In this document: one piece after another, positions 35,995 to 46,138 of the stretch | Position numbering within the stretch: position 1 is the stretch's first letter | How the letters are laid out: every line of letters begins with the position of its first letter | Translations under genes and position numbers: made by a program | Notes under the pieces: model-generated | The model's database searches: none | What the model was told of the DNA's origin: nothing | The model's input: the letters and a program-made list of their open reading frames with translations, nothing else | NCBI GenBank assembly: GCA_012032345.1 | Contig: JAAUQI010000026.1 | Span: forward strand, 1 to 64,000 | Direction of reading: 5' to 3' | From: Leptolyngbyaceae cyanobacterium RM1_1_2 | GTDB lineage: Bacteria > Cyanobacteriota > Cyanobacteriia > Phormidesmidales > Phormidesmidaceae | DNA length: 64,000 nucleotides

Positions 35995-37373
35995 GTGGCC
36001 CGCGTTGTTTTAGAGAACATCTACAAAACCTTTCCGCGTCATCGCCGCGATCGCCCGTCTGAAGCAGGTATGGGAACAGCTCTGGGGCCAGTGCCGCTAG
36101 TTAACGAGGCCGCGATCGCCCCAGAAGCAGCTCCAGAATTGGCTTTGAAATCGGCCCCGGAGGCTGCGATCGCGGTGCTACGGCGAATTGACCTGACGGT
36201 AGCAGACGGCGAGTTTATGGTGCTGGTTGGCCCCTCTGGCTGCGGTAAAAGTACGCTGCTGCGGCTGATTGCCGGACTGGAAACGCTGACGGCAGGCAAT
36301 ATTTGGGTGGGCGATCGCTGGTCAACCAGCTACCGCCCAAACAGCGCGACATCGCTATGGTGTTTCAAAGCTATGCCCTCTACCCCCACCTGACGGTCTA
36401 TGACAATTTGGCCTTTGGGCTGCGGCGTATGCCCTTGACAGTTTTAGCAGATGGCCCCTCCCCTGAAGAGTCTGGCAAAAACGCTGATAAAAATGCTGAT
36501 GAGCAGGCGACATTGAGCCAGTCAGCCTGGTGGGAGGCTCTTCTGAGCGTTCTGACTCGACCTTTGCCCAAAGGTTTGCGCTACCTCTCCAAAGCTGAGC
36601 GTCAGGTAAATGAGCGCGTTCGGGCGGTGGCTCGGATGCTGCAGATTGAAGCGTTGCTAAACCGGATGCCGCGTCAGCTCTCCGGCGGGCAAAAGCAGCG
36701 GGTAGCGCTAGGGCGGGCGATGTCGCGCAGTCCACAGGTCTTTTTAATGGATGAGCCGCTGTCTAACCTGGATGCTAAGCTGCGGACGGAAACTCGGGGG
36801 CAAATTGTCAACCTCCAGCGCTCCCTGGGCATTACCACAGTCTATGTCACCCACGATCAGACTGAAGCGATGACTATGGGCGATCGCATTGCTGTGATGC
36901 ATCAGGGGCAGATTCAGCAAATTGCTCCGCCGCTGGAGCTGTATCATCGTCCGGCTAATCGCTTTGTGGCTGAGTTTATTGGGTCGCCGCCGATGAACTT
37001 TATGCCTGTGCAGGTAAAGGGAGCGCCTGTAATTAGCCATCCCCAGTTTCGCCTGACGCTGCCTGTTTCCTGGCAAGAGGCGCTGGCTGCCTATGACGGG
37101 CAAACCGTCTTGCTGGGCATTCGGCCCGAGCATCTGGCTGTGGGGCTACCGGCCCCCAAAAATCTCTGCGTCAGAGTCGTGCGGGTCGAGGCTTTGGGCA
37201 GTGAAACCTATGTCACTGCCGATCTCGCGGGGGAAATTTTGCAGGCGCGCATAGAAGGCAGGCGCTCAGTTAGCCTAGGGGAAGAACTATGGCTGACGAT
37301 CGCCCCTGAGCAGGTTCACCTGTTTGATATCACTACTGAGCAGGCCATTGGCCCCACGTCTAATCTTTCTTGA
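35995..37373 (+). CDS. UgpC/MalK-type ABC transporter ATPase with insertions, frameshifted
   Basis: About 459 residues. Walker [11 protein letters not shown]-loop [14 protein letters not shown], signature [14 protein letters not shown], Walker [15 protein letters not shown], switch His in THDQTEAM, and a C-terminal regulatory (TOBE) domain. The gene breaks beside GCGATCGC (36311-36318): one added C gives [14 protein letters not shown]. Two insertions are unusual: an Ala/Glu-rich one after FPRHRRDR near the N-terminus, and about 60 residues between GLRRM and [14 protein letters not shown] at 35995 gives the normal start [13 protein letters not shown]. No permease genes are adjacent, so it may serve several transporters. 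Confidence 0.87.
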
Positions 37374-37388
37374 ATCACTTACCCTAAC

Positions 37389-37973
37389 ATGCGATCGCTT
37401 TTTATTTCTTTTCTGGCTTTTTTCCTGCTGGTTCTGCCCGCTCAGGCCGACGACGCTGAGCTGGCAACGGCTACGTTCGCTGGCGGCTGCTTTTGGTGTA
37501 TGGAGCATCCTTTTGATCAGCTTTCAGGCGTGATTTCAACGACGTCGGGTTACACAGGCGGGGAGGTCGAAAATCCCAGCTACGCCCAGGTTTCTGCGGG
37601 TACGACAGGTCATTTTGAGGCGATGCAGGTGGTCTATGATCCGCAGCAGATTGGCTACGAAAAGCTGCTAGAGGCTTTCTGGCCAAATGTCGATCCGCTA
37701 GACGCAGGGGGACAGTTTTGCGATCGCGGTAGCCAGTACCGCTCGGCTATTTTTTATCATTCTGAGCAGCAGCAGCGTTTGGCGACTGCCTCTAAGGCTG
37801 CTTTAGCTTCAGCGTTTGAGCAGCCAATTGCTACTGAGATTCTGCCGGTTCTGCCGTTTTATCCCGCCGAAGCCTATCACCAAAACTACTACCAGACCCA
37901 TCCGGTGCGCTACCGCGTCTATCGTTTTGGCTGTGGCCGCGATCGCCGCTTAGAGGAGCTTTGGGGTTCTTAG
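37389..37973 (+). CDS. msrA: Peptide-methionine (S)-S-oxide reductase, exported
   Basis: 194 residues with a clear signal peptide (hydrophobic 4-16, cleavage after AQA at 20). The MsrA active site GGCFWCMEHPF has the catalytic Cys34. GYTGGEVENPSY, GHFEAMQVVYDP and QYRSAIFYHS complete the family pattern. It repairs oxidised methionine, here probably in the periplasm or thylakoid lumen. The start is 15 bases after the ABC ATPase stop. Confidence 0.93.
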   Translation: MRSLFISFLAFFLLVLPAQADDAELATATFAGGCFWCMEHPFDQLSGVISTTSGYTGGEVENPSYAQVSAGTTGHFEAMQVVYDPQQIGYEKLLEAFWPNVDPLDAGGQFCDRGSQYRSAIFYHSEQQQRLATASKAALASAFEQPIATEILPVLPFYPAEAYHQNYYQTHPVRYRVYRFGCGRDRRLEELWGS

Positions 37974-37997
37974 CTCAAGCGGTTTTACCTGGGGTAG

Positions 37998-38305
37998 TGG
38001 GTGATCTCTGTCACAGAGAAAGCCTGTTCGCTATCACCATTTGCGCCTGAGCAAATCACATCAAATGCCTGGAGACATCACCTGCTCTTGGGGTTAATGT
38101 CACTGCCCAAGCTGATGGGCCGCTGCATTATGGAAGCGTGCAAGGACGCCCGTAATCACTGCCATTGAGGCAGACAAGAAGCCGGAGTCTGTTGACTGCC
38201 CCATCTGTGAGGATATTGCTTCTATGACCTCCATTTGAAGTTCTAAGTTCTCTTTCACAATCTGAACCACACTCTTTTAACCCTGCCTCTGGTAGGGTTT
38301 TTTTT
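37998..38305 (+). ncRNA. Candidate structured RNA ending in a terminator
   Basis: A run of potential hairpins: GGTGAT/ATCACC enclosing CTCTG-TCA-CAGAG (about 38000-38036), ATTTGC/GCAAAT near 38040-38060, CTGCC/GGCAG near 38159-38173, then a strong terminator. A 55-codon GTG frame (38001-38168) and a following fragment with a CPIC motif are alternatives, so this could be a small or decayed gene instead. I do not recognise a known RNA family such as 6S, SRP or tmRNA. Confidence 0.3.
38279..38305 (+). terminator. Rho-independent terminator
   Basis: AACCCTGCC pairs with GGTAGGGTT (one wobble) across a three-base loop, and a run of T follows. It lies about 305 bases after msrA and 105 bases before the cysteine desulfurase start, so it may end an unannotated transcript or attenuate the downstream gene. 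Confidence 0.75.
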
Positions 38306-38409
38306 GACGTGGTTTCGGCGGGGTTCTGCCCCCTTGGGACAGTACGCTAGTTTAGCTGGGGTATGAAGATATCCTGGTTATTAAGACTGCGCTCGTCAAG
38401 GACAGCCCT

Positions 38410-39575
38410 ATGCAAATTTATTTAGACTATAGCGCCACAACGCCGACGCGACCAGAAGCGATCGCAGCTATGCAGGCAGCCATGACTGAGCAGTGGGGCA
38501 ATCCATCTAGCCTGCATCAGTGGGGTAACCGGGCCGCAACCCTGACAGAGCGATCGCGGCTGCAGGTCGCAGACTTGATCAATGCGCCGATTGACTCAAT
38601 TGTCTTTACCGCTGGTGGCACCGAAGCCGACAATCTAGCCATCATGGGCGTTGCCCGTCAGTATCGCCAGCCGCAGCACCTGATTATTTCCAGCGTAGAG
38701 CACTCGGCGGTGGCCGAACCTGCCAGACAGCTAGAGGCTTGGGGCTGGCAGGTAACGCGCTTGGCTGTTAACCCGGCAGGCCAGGTGAATCCTCAAGAAC
38801 TGGCGGCGGCGCTACGGGCAAACACGGTGCTGGTATCAGTGATTTACGGTCAGAGTGAGGTAGGCACGCTACAGCCCATTGAGGCCCTGGGGCAAATCAC
38901 CCGCGCCCACGGTGCCCTGTTTCATACCGATGCGGTGCAGGTGTGGGGCGATTGCCGATTAACGTCCAGTCTCTGGGGGTGGATTTGCTGTCGATGTCGA
39001 GCCACAAAATCTACGGGCCCCAGGGGGCCGGAGCGCTGTATGTGCGTCCTGGGGTAGGTCTAGTGCCGCTGCTAGGGGGAGGAGGACAGGAGTTTAAGCT
39101 GCGCTCAGGCACGCAGGCAGTGCCGAATATTGCCGGGTTTGGGGTGGCGGCTGAGCTAGCGGCAATGGAGCTACCCGCTGAGACCCTGCGGCTAATTCAC
39201 CTGCGCGATCGCCTGTTTAGCCAGCTAGACTCAGAGCTGGGTTTATCTCTCACAGGCGACAGCCGCAGTCGCCTGCCCCATCATGTCAGCTTTTGTCTGA
39301 CTCAGGCTGACGGTGAGCAGGTCAGCGGCAAAACCCTAGTGCGGCAGATGAATCTAGCAGGTATTGGCATTAGCGCTGGCTCTGCCTGTCACAGCGGCAA
39401 GCTCACCCCCAGCCCCATCTTGAAGGCTATGGGCTACAGCGATCGCGCCGCCAAATGCGGCATTCGCCTTACATTAGGACGACAGACAACTGAGGCTGAC
39501 ATTGACTGGACGGCGTTGGTTCTCAAGCAGGTTTTAACCCGGCTGCAGGCGGCTCGCCCAATGTCAAAAATTTGA
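38410..39575 (+). CDS. Cysteine desulfurase (NifS/IscS family), frameshifted
   Basis: About 388 residues. The start MQIYLDYSATTP is typical. The PLP site is SSHKIYGPQGAGALY (Lys about 200) and the catalytic cysteine is in GISAGSACHSGK. It supplies sulfur for iron-sulfur clusters and thiolation. The frame breaks in a G run at 38945-38948; a fifth G gives VWGRLPINVQSLGVDLL. No iscU-like scaffold gene is adjacent. NifS versus IscS naming cannot be settled by sequence alone. Confidence 0.9.
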
Positions 39576-39741
39576 GCCATCTTTGCAATGGTGGTTTCAA
39601 CCGCTCTATTCCCCATCGAACTCAGGTTAATAAAGTTGTGGGTTTATTTTTTAGAATTGAGCGCCTTGAAAACTTTTGACGCAGCAGTAGGAACCTGCCC
39701 GTGGGAAGATGGCTAGACAATGGCACTTCTTCTAGCTACCC

Positions 39742-41553
39742 ATGCAACCAATCGACTGGCTGATCGTTCTGGTCTACCTGATTTTGACTTTGGGCCTAGG
39801 CCTGTTTTTATCTCGCAAAGCATCGGGTAGCCTAGTGGACTTTTTTGTCTCTGGGCGATCGCTGCCTTGGTGGCTGGCGGGCACCAGCATGGCGGCAACT
39901 ACCTTCTCAATTGATACGCCCCTCTACATTGCTGGAGTTGTCGGCACTCGCGGCATTGCCGGTAACTGGGAATGGTGGAGCTTTGGTGTAGCCCACGTCG
40001 TCATGATTTACATATTTGCGCGGCTGTGGCGACGCTCTGAAATTGTTACTGATGCAGAGCTGACTGAGATCCGCTACGGCGGCAGCACGGCGGCGATTTT
40101 GCGCGGCACTAAAGCCTTTTTGTTTGCGGTACCCATCAACTGTATCGGTATCGGCTATGCCATGTTAGCGATGGTTAAAGTGATTGATGCGCTGGAACTG
40201 TGGCAGAGCTTGGGAGTGGAACCTGGAGCAGGGCTAAAGCTGTGGAGCGTCATTGGCATTAGCTTTTTTGTGCTGCTCTACGCCGGATTTTCTGGGCTGT
40301 GGGGCGTGGTAGCGACTGACTTTTTTCAGTTTTTTCTAGCGCTGTTTGGGGCCGTGGTGGTGGCGATCGCTGCTGTTGGCTCGGTCGGCGGCATGAGCAA
40401 TCTGATTAGCCAAGTTCAGGCAGTGACCGCCCCAGATACCCTGTCTCTAGTGCCAGTCTCTCTGGGCCGTCGGGGGCTACAGTGGAGCGAAACCGCCGGA
40501 ATTACCGCCAGCACGTTTTGTGCCTATGTGTTTTTGCAGTGGTGGGCCTTTCGCCGCAGCGACGGTGGCGGTGAATTTGTGCAGCGCTTAGCCGCCGCTA
40601 AAACCGAGGCTGAAGCTGAAAAAGCGGCCTGGTTTTTCAACATTTTGCACTACGTTGTCCGCACCTGGCCCTGGATTATTGTGGCCCTGGCGGCTCTGGT
40701 GCTGTATCCAGATTTAGCCGATCGAGAGCTGGGCTATCCCAAGCTAATGCTGGATTTTTTACCCCCTGTTGTGCTGGGCATTGTGGTAGCTTCTCTAATC
40801 GCTGCCTTTATGAGTACGGTCTCTACGCTGATTAACTGGGGCGCTTCTTATCTGACCAACGATCTCTATGGCCGCTTTATGCGCCCTGGGGCTAGTCAGG
40901 CTGAGCTGGTGCTGGCGGGGCAGGCAGCTTCAGTTTTAGTCACGGTTTTAGGGGCGATCGCCGCTTTTTACTTTCAAGACATTACCGCTATTTTTCGGCT
41001 GGTGATTGCGGTGGGCACCGGGCCGGGGCTGGTGCTGATTTTGCGCTGGTTTTGGTGGCGGATCAACGCGGCGGCTGAACTGGCCTCGATGCTGGCAGGC
41101 TTTTTTATTGGCCTGTTCACCAGCGTAGTACCGCTTTTGACCATCGAAGACTTTGGCCTGCGGCTGCTGGTGACAGCAGGCGTTACTACTTTACTCTGGG
41201 TGAGCGTTATGCTCGTGACTCCACCTGAATCAGATGAAACCCTCGATCGTTTCTACCGCAAGGTGCGTCCCGGTGGCCCTGGCTGGCATCGACAGCGGAT
41301 TCGTACTGGCCTCAGCCCAATTCAGGATCTCAGGCTTGACGGGCAGCGGGTAGTGGCGGCGCTGCTGCTGCTGTTTGGAGCTATGTTTGCGGTGGGGGGC
41401 TTTTTGCTGCTGCAGCCGCTGACGGGCTGGCTCTCCTTGATTGTTGCGGTTTTGGGGGCTGTTCGGCTCAGACAGCTCAGCCAGCGATATCCGGTGGCTC
41501 CGGCCCCGCGACCGGGTCTAAGCGATCGCACCGATGCTGCCGATGAGCGGTAG
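39742..41553 (+). CDS. Sodium:solute symporter family transporter
   Basis: 603 residues with about 13 TM helices. The N-terminal VYLILTLGLGLFLSRK and FFVSGRSLPWWLAGTSMAATTF segments are typical of the SSS family, as is SLIAAFMSTVSTLINWGASY in the middle. The long C-terminal part includes a cytosolic stretch rich in Arg (FYRKVRPGGPGWHRQR) and two more helices. The solute is unknown; sugars, amino acids and vitamins are all transported by relatives. A small membrane protein follows 50 bases later. Confidence 0.88.
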   Translation: MQPIDWLIVLVYLILTLGLGLFLSRKASGSLVDFFVSGRSLPWWLAGTSMAATTFSIDTPLYIAGVVGTRGIAGNWEWWSFGVAHVVMIYIFARLWRRSEIVTDAELTEIRYGGSTAAILRGTKAFLFAVPINCIGIGYAMLAMVKVIDALELWQSLGVEPGAGLKLWSVIGISFFVLLYAGFSGLWGVVATDFFQFFLALFGAVVVAIAAVGSVGGMSNLISQVQAVTAPDTLSLVPVSLGRRGLQWSETAGITASTFCAYVFLQWWAFRRSDGGGEFVQRLAAAKTEAEAEKAAWFFNILHYVVRTWPWIIVALAALVLYPDLADRELGYPKLMLDFLPPVVLGIVVASLIAAFMSTVSTLINWGASYLTNDLYGRFMRPGASQAELVLAGQAASVLVTVLGAIAAFYFQDITAIFRLVIAVGTGPGLVLILRWFWWRINAAAELASMLAGFFIGLFTSVVPLLTIEDFGLRLLVTAGVTTLLWVSVMLVTPPESDETLDRFYRKVRPGGPGWHRQRIRTGLSPIQDLRLDGQRVVAALLLLFGAMFAVGGFLLLQPLTGWLSLIVAVLGAVRLRQLSQRYPVAPAPRPGLSDRTDAADER

Positions 41554-41603
41554 GATGAGATTGTATCCATAAAAATTGACAGTAAGCTGCGGTTTTATTT
41601 GCA

Positions 41604-41834
41604 ATGGCTTTCTTTCGTTCCTACATCGCTCCTTTTCTGATTGTGCTGGTTTTTCTCATTGCCCTGGTTGCCGTTAGCGCTCGCATTGTTCTGCCCAGTG
41701 ACATGATGGCCCCGGCCCCAATTGAGGACATGGAAGGCGCTGTTCCCATGTCCTCCCCGGCAGCTTTGTCTGCGACGACGGCGCTACCGCCACAAATCTC
41801 TGAGCTGCTACACGGTCAGCCCAGCCCAGTTTAG
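41604..41834 (+). CDS. Small single-pass membrane protein
   Basis: 76 residues with one TM helix (about 9-27) and a short Met/Pro-rich tail. It follows the symporter by 50 bases and precedes the GNAT gene by 18, on the same strand. An accessory role for the symporter is possible but speculative. No named family recognised. Confidence 0.55.
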   Translation: MAFFRSYIAPFLIVLVFLIALVAVSARIVLPSDMMAPAPIEDMEGAVPMSSPAALSATTALPPQISELLHGQPSPV

Positions 41835-41852
41835 GTTGAGCGTAGTCAAAAG

Positions 41853-42338
41853 ATGGTTGCTGTGATGGGGTATTGCTTGCGTGCTGGCTCTGTAAGCGAT
41901 CGCCCGCTTCTGGTCAGTTTTATGCAGCGCACCTACCAGGAAATAGAAAGTGAGGCTTCTGAACACTTGGGGCAAACCGTAGAGCGGCACTTTTCAGCCG
42001 ATACGCCGCTCTGGTGGGTTCTGCCAACCCTAGATATCACTGAGGCTCCGTCCCAGAACAAACCCGTGGGCTGTCTGTGGTTGGGCAACGCTGTGGATCA
42101 GCTCAGCGGTGATCGCCATGCCTGTGTGCTGCTGCTGTATGTGGATCCTCGCCACCGCCGCCGGGGTTTGGGCACGGCCCTGATGCAGCAGGCGATCGCC
42201 TGGGCCAAGTCAAGAGGCGATCGTCAGATTGGGCTACAGGTCTTCTGTCACAATCAGGCGGCGAGGCAGCTTTATGAGAAGCTAGGCTTTGCGGCTCAGG
42301 CACTGTGGATGACCAAACCTATCAGCGATAGTTTGTAA
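41853..42338 (+). CDS. GNAT-family N-acetyltransferase
   Basis: 161 residues. The acetyl-CoA site is [15 protein letters not shown] near 105-119, and the late strand [13 protein letters not shown] fits the GNAT fold. The substrate is unknown. The start may be the ATG at 41853 or the one at 41865. Its 3' end overlaps the convergent yajQ gene by 17 bases. Confidence 0.86.
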   Translation: MVAVMGYCLRAGSVSDRPLLVSFMQRTYQEIESEASEHLGQTVERHFSADTPLWWVLPTLDITEAPSQNKPVGCLWLGNAVDQLSGDRHACVLLLYVDPRHRRRGLGTALMQQAIAWAKSRGDRQIGLQVFCHNQAARQLYEKLGFAAQALWMTKPISDSL

Positions 42339-42813
42339 ACTGCAGTGCCACGGGCCAGTTTTCTTGCTTGATCACCTGAATCGCGGCCTGTAAATCATCT
42401 TTGGACTTGGCCGAAATTCGCACCGCGTCTCCCTGAATAGAAGCCTGCACTTTTTTGAGATTGTCACGAATCAGTTTGGTAATCTGCTTAGCACTTTCTT
42501 GACTAATCCCTTTTTGCAGCTTGATTTCTTGGCGCACGCGGGTGCCGCTGGCAGACTCAATTTTGCCAAAGTCGAAGATCTTTTGCGAGAGCTGACGCTT
42601 GGCCGCTTTGGTTTGCATGACATCGTGAATCGACTGCAGCGTCATTTCGCTGTCCGTCTCGATCGTGATCAGGTCATCACTGAGGTCAACAGTAGTTTTT
42701 GTATTTTTCAAGTCGTAGCGGCTAATCATCTCGCGCCGGGTTTGATCAAGGGCATTGACCAGCTCTTGACGGTCAAAGTCGCTAACGACATCAAACGAAT
42801 AAGAAGAAGCCAT
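42322..42813 (-). CDS. yajQ: YajQ family nucleotide-binding protein
   Basis: 163 residues, full length. Family blocks are visible: [20 protein letters not shown] at the start, [13 protein letters not shown] in the middle and [20 protein letters not shown] at the end. Some homologues bind cyclic di-GMP and act with transcription factors; others bind RNA or nucleotides. It is convergent with the GNAT gene and lies 37 bases downstream of the MAPEG start. Confidence 0.93.
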   Translation of the reverse strand: MASSYSFDVVSDFDRQELVNALDQTRREMISRYDLKNTKTTVDLSDDLITIETDSEMTLQSIHDVMQTKAAKRQLSQKIFDFGKIESASGTRVRQEIKLQKGISQESAKQITKLIRDNLKKVQASIQGDAVRISAKSKDDLQAAIQVIKQENWPVALQFTNYR

Positions 42814-42850
42814 CGTAATATTAAAAGCTCTCAGCCGTGACGTTTGCTCC

Positions 42851-43270
42851 CTAGATTAAGACAGAACGACAGCTAATCACAAATAAGGTAAAGATTGATA
42901 TGCTGCCTGCTGCAAACATGGCCGAGCGCAGCAGCGGCACGTTGAGGATATAAAAAACTGAGTATAGCAGGCGGGCAACCGGATAGGCGATCGCAGCTCC
43001 AAGCGCCAGATCTGACGTCTGCCCGGTGACATAAGCCATCAGCGCCGCCGGTGCAAACAGCCCAAAGGATTCAAACGCATTTTGATGTGCCCAGTTGGCC
43101 CGCTGGGCGTAAGGAGGCAGCTTGTCTAGCATGGCCCGTGGGGCCGACATGTCATAGCCCACGCGAAAGCGCTCTAGGCCCACCAGCAAAAAGGGGAGAT
43201 AAATCAGGGCGGCAGCGATCGCGGTGCTGACTAGCAGGGTTGCTGGCATCGGTAATTTAAGAAAATCCAT
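42851..43270 (-). CDS. MAPEG family membrane protein
   Basis: 139 residues with four TM helices. The [18 protein letters not shown] block and the [18 protein letters not shown] region are typical of bacterial MAPEG proteins (relatives of microsomal glutathione transferase and FLAP). Catalytic activity is unknown for this branch. It is on the same strand as yajQ. Confidence 0.88.
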   Translation of the reverse strand: MDFLKLPMPATLLVSTAIAAALIYLPFLLVGLERFRVGYDMSAPRAMLDKLPPYAQRANWAHQNAFESFGLFAPAALMAYVTGQTSDLALGAAIAYPVARLLYSVFYILNVPLLRSAMFAAGSISIFTLFVISCRSVLI

Positions 43271-43352
43271 CTGTTAATTTTAATCCTGGCTCTTTTGTGA
43301 GGTACGGCGGCAGAGAGCAGGCGATGTGTCTTCGCATACCGTCCGTGCATCC

Positions 43353-43867
43353 CTAGTCAAAATAAAACAGCGTTACCAGCTTACGCTGATCTTCGGCGTC
43401 ATCACAGGTTTGTAAGAGGGTCTGACTGTCGTGAAAGGCAAAGCAAATCACCTGCTGACAGCGAGAGATAATCTCCTGGTTGCACAGAGAACTGGCTTCG
43501 GCCAGTGAAAGCGAGTCACGTTCTGGATTTCTACCAGGTGCATGACCTGCTCAAGCTGATCGCGTGACTCTCTGGGCTGCTTTGACAGGCTCTGGGGCAA
43601 AATTACCGTCAGCAAATTGGCATCTGCTTTCATGGCCCCTCGAATAACGGCAGAATTAGTGCCTGTAGCACCAGAGGTCAAAATGCGATTACCCCCTAGT
43701 ACCAGCGCATAGCTCATTAGCTCGATCAGGCGCTGATGGGTAATAGGAACGTGACGAGAACCCAAAATAGCAATCCGTTTAGAACCCGATTCCTGGATAG
43801 CTGCTAACTCTTCTAAGAACAGGTCAACTTTCGGAGTCTCGGCAGGAGCTTCGATAGACTGACTCAA
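43353..43867 (-). CDS. DprA/Rossmann-like protein, frameshifted
   Basis: About 171 residues with the fold of the DprA/LOG group: KRIAILGSRHVP, then LTSGATGTNSAVIRGAMKA and LTVILPQSL. Cyanobacterial homologues are often labelled DNA recombination-mediator protein A, but they are much shorter than DprA and may bind nucleotides instead. The frame breaks in an AAA run (minus strand; 43528-43530): with four A it reads HLVENPERDSLSLAEASS and continues to a TAG at 43353-43355, ending LVTLFYFD. The BioD/DRTGG gene is 66 bases upstream on the same strand. Confidence 0.75.
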
Positions 43868-43933
43868 GGGCGCTACAAAGTGTTAAAGAACTGGCCCATT
43901 GTATCAGAACGAATGGAACTAAAGCGCACTCGA

Positions 43934-45024
43934 TCACGAAGCTGTTGTCACTGGCTGCAAATTCAGCGCTGCCATCAGGCGATCGAGGTCAAAATGCTGC
44001 TCCATCAGGTGCTGCATACATTCCACCTTGACTGGCTCGTGAAACCGAACCTGGCCAAAGGTTTGGTCAATAATCTCCACCGTAGTCAAGGTGTCTAAAT
44101 CAACCGACAAGATCGGGATTTCTAAATCGGTGGCCCGATTGAGCACCTGGGAGGCAGGGGGTAAATGCCCGGTCAAAATCAGGCACTGGGTCGAGGTTTC
44201 CAGCGCCGCTAGCTGAATGTCGGTGCGATCGCCGCCGGTGACAACGGCCATGTTGACCGCTTTACGGAAGTATTTCAGCGCCGAACTGACGTTCATAGCG
44301 CCAATAGTTAGGCTCTCTACCATGAGGTCAAGGCGATTTTTGCAGCAGAGCACTTCCGCCCCCAGCCGATGCACCAGCTCTTCAACGCTAATGCTGCGCA
44401 TGAGGGCGGTTCTAGGCATAATCCCCAGCACCGCGATCGCCTGCTGCTCTAAAAAAGGCTTGAGATCGTCTGTAATGTACTGCATTCGGTCGGCGGGGAC
44501 GTCATTGATGATGACCCCCAAGAGCGATCGCCGAGCTGTTGCTTGACTGACAACAGGCTATCAATGATATGGGCTGAATGAAATCGAGCCACAATCAGCA
44601 CCGCAGCTTCAACCGCATCAGCTAGCTGGGGCAAAGCCAGATTAAATAAAATTCCCTCTTTGAGATTGCCGGGGCCTTCTACCAGGAGCAAATCTTCGCC
44701 AGAGGACTGACAATAGGGCGCTAAGCCGTTGCTGTCATCGAACTGCTTATAGGCCGATAGCCGCTGCTGAATCGTCGCTTCGTCCAGCATCAGCAGGGTT
44801 GGACGCACCCTGTCTGCTGGCAGCTTGAGCGACTCTGTAATAAAGCGCACATCTTCATCTAGCTTGTCGTCAGGCTGCTCACTCGGACATGTCCCCAAAG
44901 GCTTACCGTAGGCAATCTTGATGCCCCGTGTCTGTAGCTGAAACGCTAAGCCTAAAATGATTGCCGATTTGCCACTGTACGATTCAGTAGAACCCACCAG
45001 TAAATGCCGAGCTTGCTTGGGCAC
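43934..45024 (-). CDS. BioD-like P-loop protein with DRTGG domain, frameshifted
   Basis: About 363 residues. The N-terminal half is a dethiobiotin-synthetase-like P-loop domain ([32 protein letters not shown]), and the C-terminal half is a DRTGG domain ([15 protein letters not shown]). The same pair forms the N-terminus of some phosphotransacetylases, and the stand-alone form is common in cyanobacteria. The frame breaks beside GCGATCGC (44524-44531); one added base gives [22 protein letters not shown] at 45024, after GAGAGGAG with seven-base spacing, is the best start. Function unknown. Confidence 0.78.
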
Positions 45025-45253
45025 GCCGATACTCCTCTCAGATAATTCAATTAGATTGCTTCTATGGACTCCATTCTGACACTGTCTTTGCTTTAGGGTC
45101 TCACCCAGAGCAGTCAAGTTCTATAGCTATGATTACAACTAGTCCCGACAACAGCTGATAGTGAACAGCCGAAATATCAGGTCAGCGGCGCAGGCGATCG
45201 CTCCTGCTAACCTGAAATTTGACTCATGTCTTGCTTACAGCTAGGTGGTGAAA

Positions 45254-45634
45254 TTAATCATCTAGTCGCAGCAGTTTGCGATAAAACGGCTTGGCAAAGT
45301 CGGCGGGACGCTTGCGACGAATAGAGTAGACGACGTCAATTAAAAAATCGACAAACTCGAAAGTGGCCATCGTCACTTCGTAGCTCAGATCGGCGTCGCC
45401 CTCAAACTGCATTCGGCAGTGAGTCAGGTCGGCTGGCAGCATTGAAACATTCCAGGTAGCGATAAAAGGAACGCTCTCGCCACCTTCAATCATCCGTTCG
45501 CCTTCCAAATTACCCTGTTTGTATAGGCTAATAGCATAGGGCAAAACCTGGCGCTTAGTGCCCTGATAGTAGGGCAGGTAGACGCCGATATCTTGCTTAC
45601 TGGCGGGCTGGATTTCGTCAATTGAAATAGACAT
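45254..45634 (-). CDS. ebsA: EbsA family protein
   Basis: 126 residues that closely resemble the cyanobacterial EbsA family: VYLPYYQGTKRQVLPYAISL, MIEGGESVPFIATWNVS, LPADLTHCRMQF, then FYRKLLRLDD at the end. EbsA is needed for type IV pilus assembly and biofilm control in Synechococcus elongatus, where it acts with pilus proteins at the membrane. There is no TM helix here. It stands alone on the minus strand, about 230 bases from the BioD-like gene. Confidence 0.82.
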   Translation of the reverse strand: MSISIDEIQPASKQDIGVYLPYYQGTKRQVLPYAISLYKQGNLEGERMIEGGESVPFIATWNVSMLPADLTHCRMQFEGDADLSYEVTMATFEFVDFLIDVVYSIRRKRPADFAKPFYRKLLRLDD

Positions 45635-46138
45635 TGGCTATACGTTCCTTGACCGTTCTCAATTAGCACTTTCTCAGATTCTAGATTCAACGCCTGTCTA
45701 AACAGACAAACAGAGCTACCGAATAATGACCGTTACCGCAGCCTGAGGGCTCAAATGTGTCAACTCTGCAACAGCCTCAAGGTCAGTCTATTGATACTTA
45801 TCGTGAATCGACAAGGATGAAAGGGCATAAAGCCATAGAATTATTAAGAAGCATTGAGGAATTGTTAAAGTAGCACAAGCAAGTTTTGCGGTTAATTGCT
45901 GGTTAATACTGAAGGTTAGGGTTCCCGACTTTACGGCAAATTCAATCACGATAGCGAGTTCAGTTTTTTCACTGAGTCGAAATCATGCCATCCGTCAAGA
46001 CTGCCAGGAGCCAGCGCTCAAGTTGCAGCCCAGCTGCTTTGGTACCGTCGTAATAACTACTGTTCAAGCTACTTTCAGTGCAAGCGAGTTCTTGGTGACG
46101 CAAGCCAGATAGTAAATGTCTAAATTGATAATCCGCTG
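45635..46138. other. Divergent promoter region, no gene seen
   Basis: About 500 bases between ebsA and the glycosyltransferase, which point away from each other, so both promoters should lie here. I find no open frame with coding character, no repeat family and no convincing promoter pair. Confidence 0.45.
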
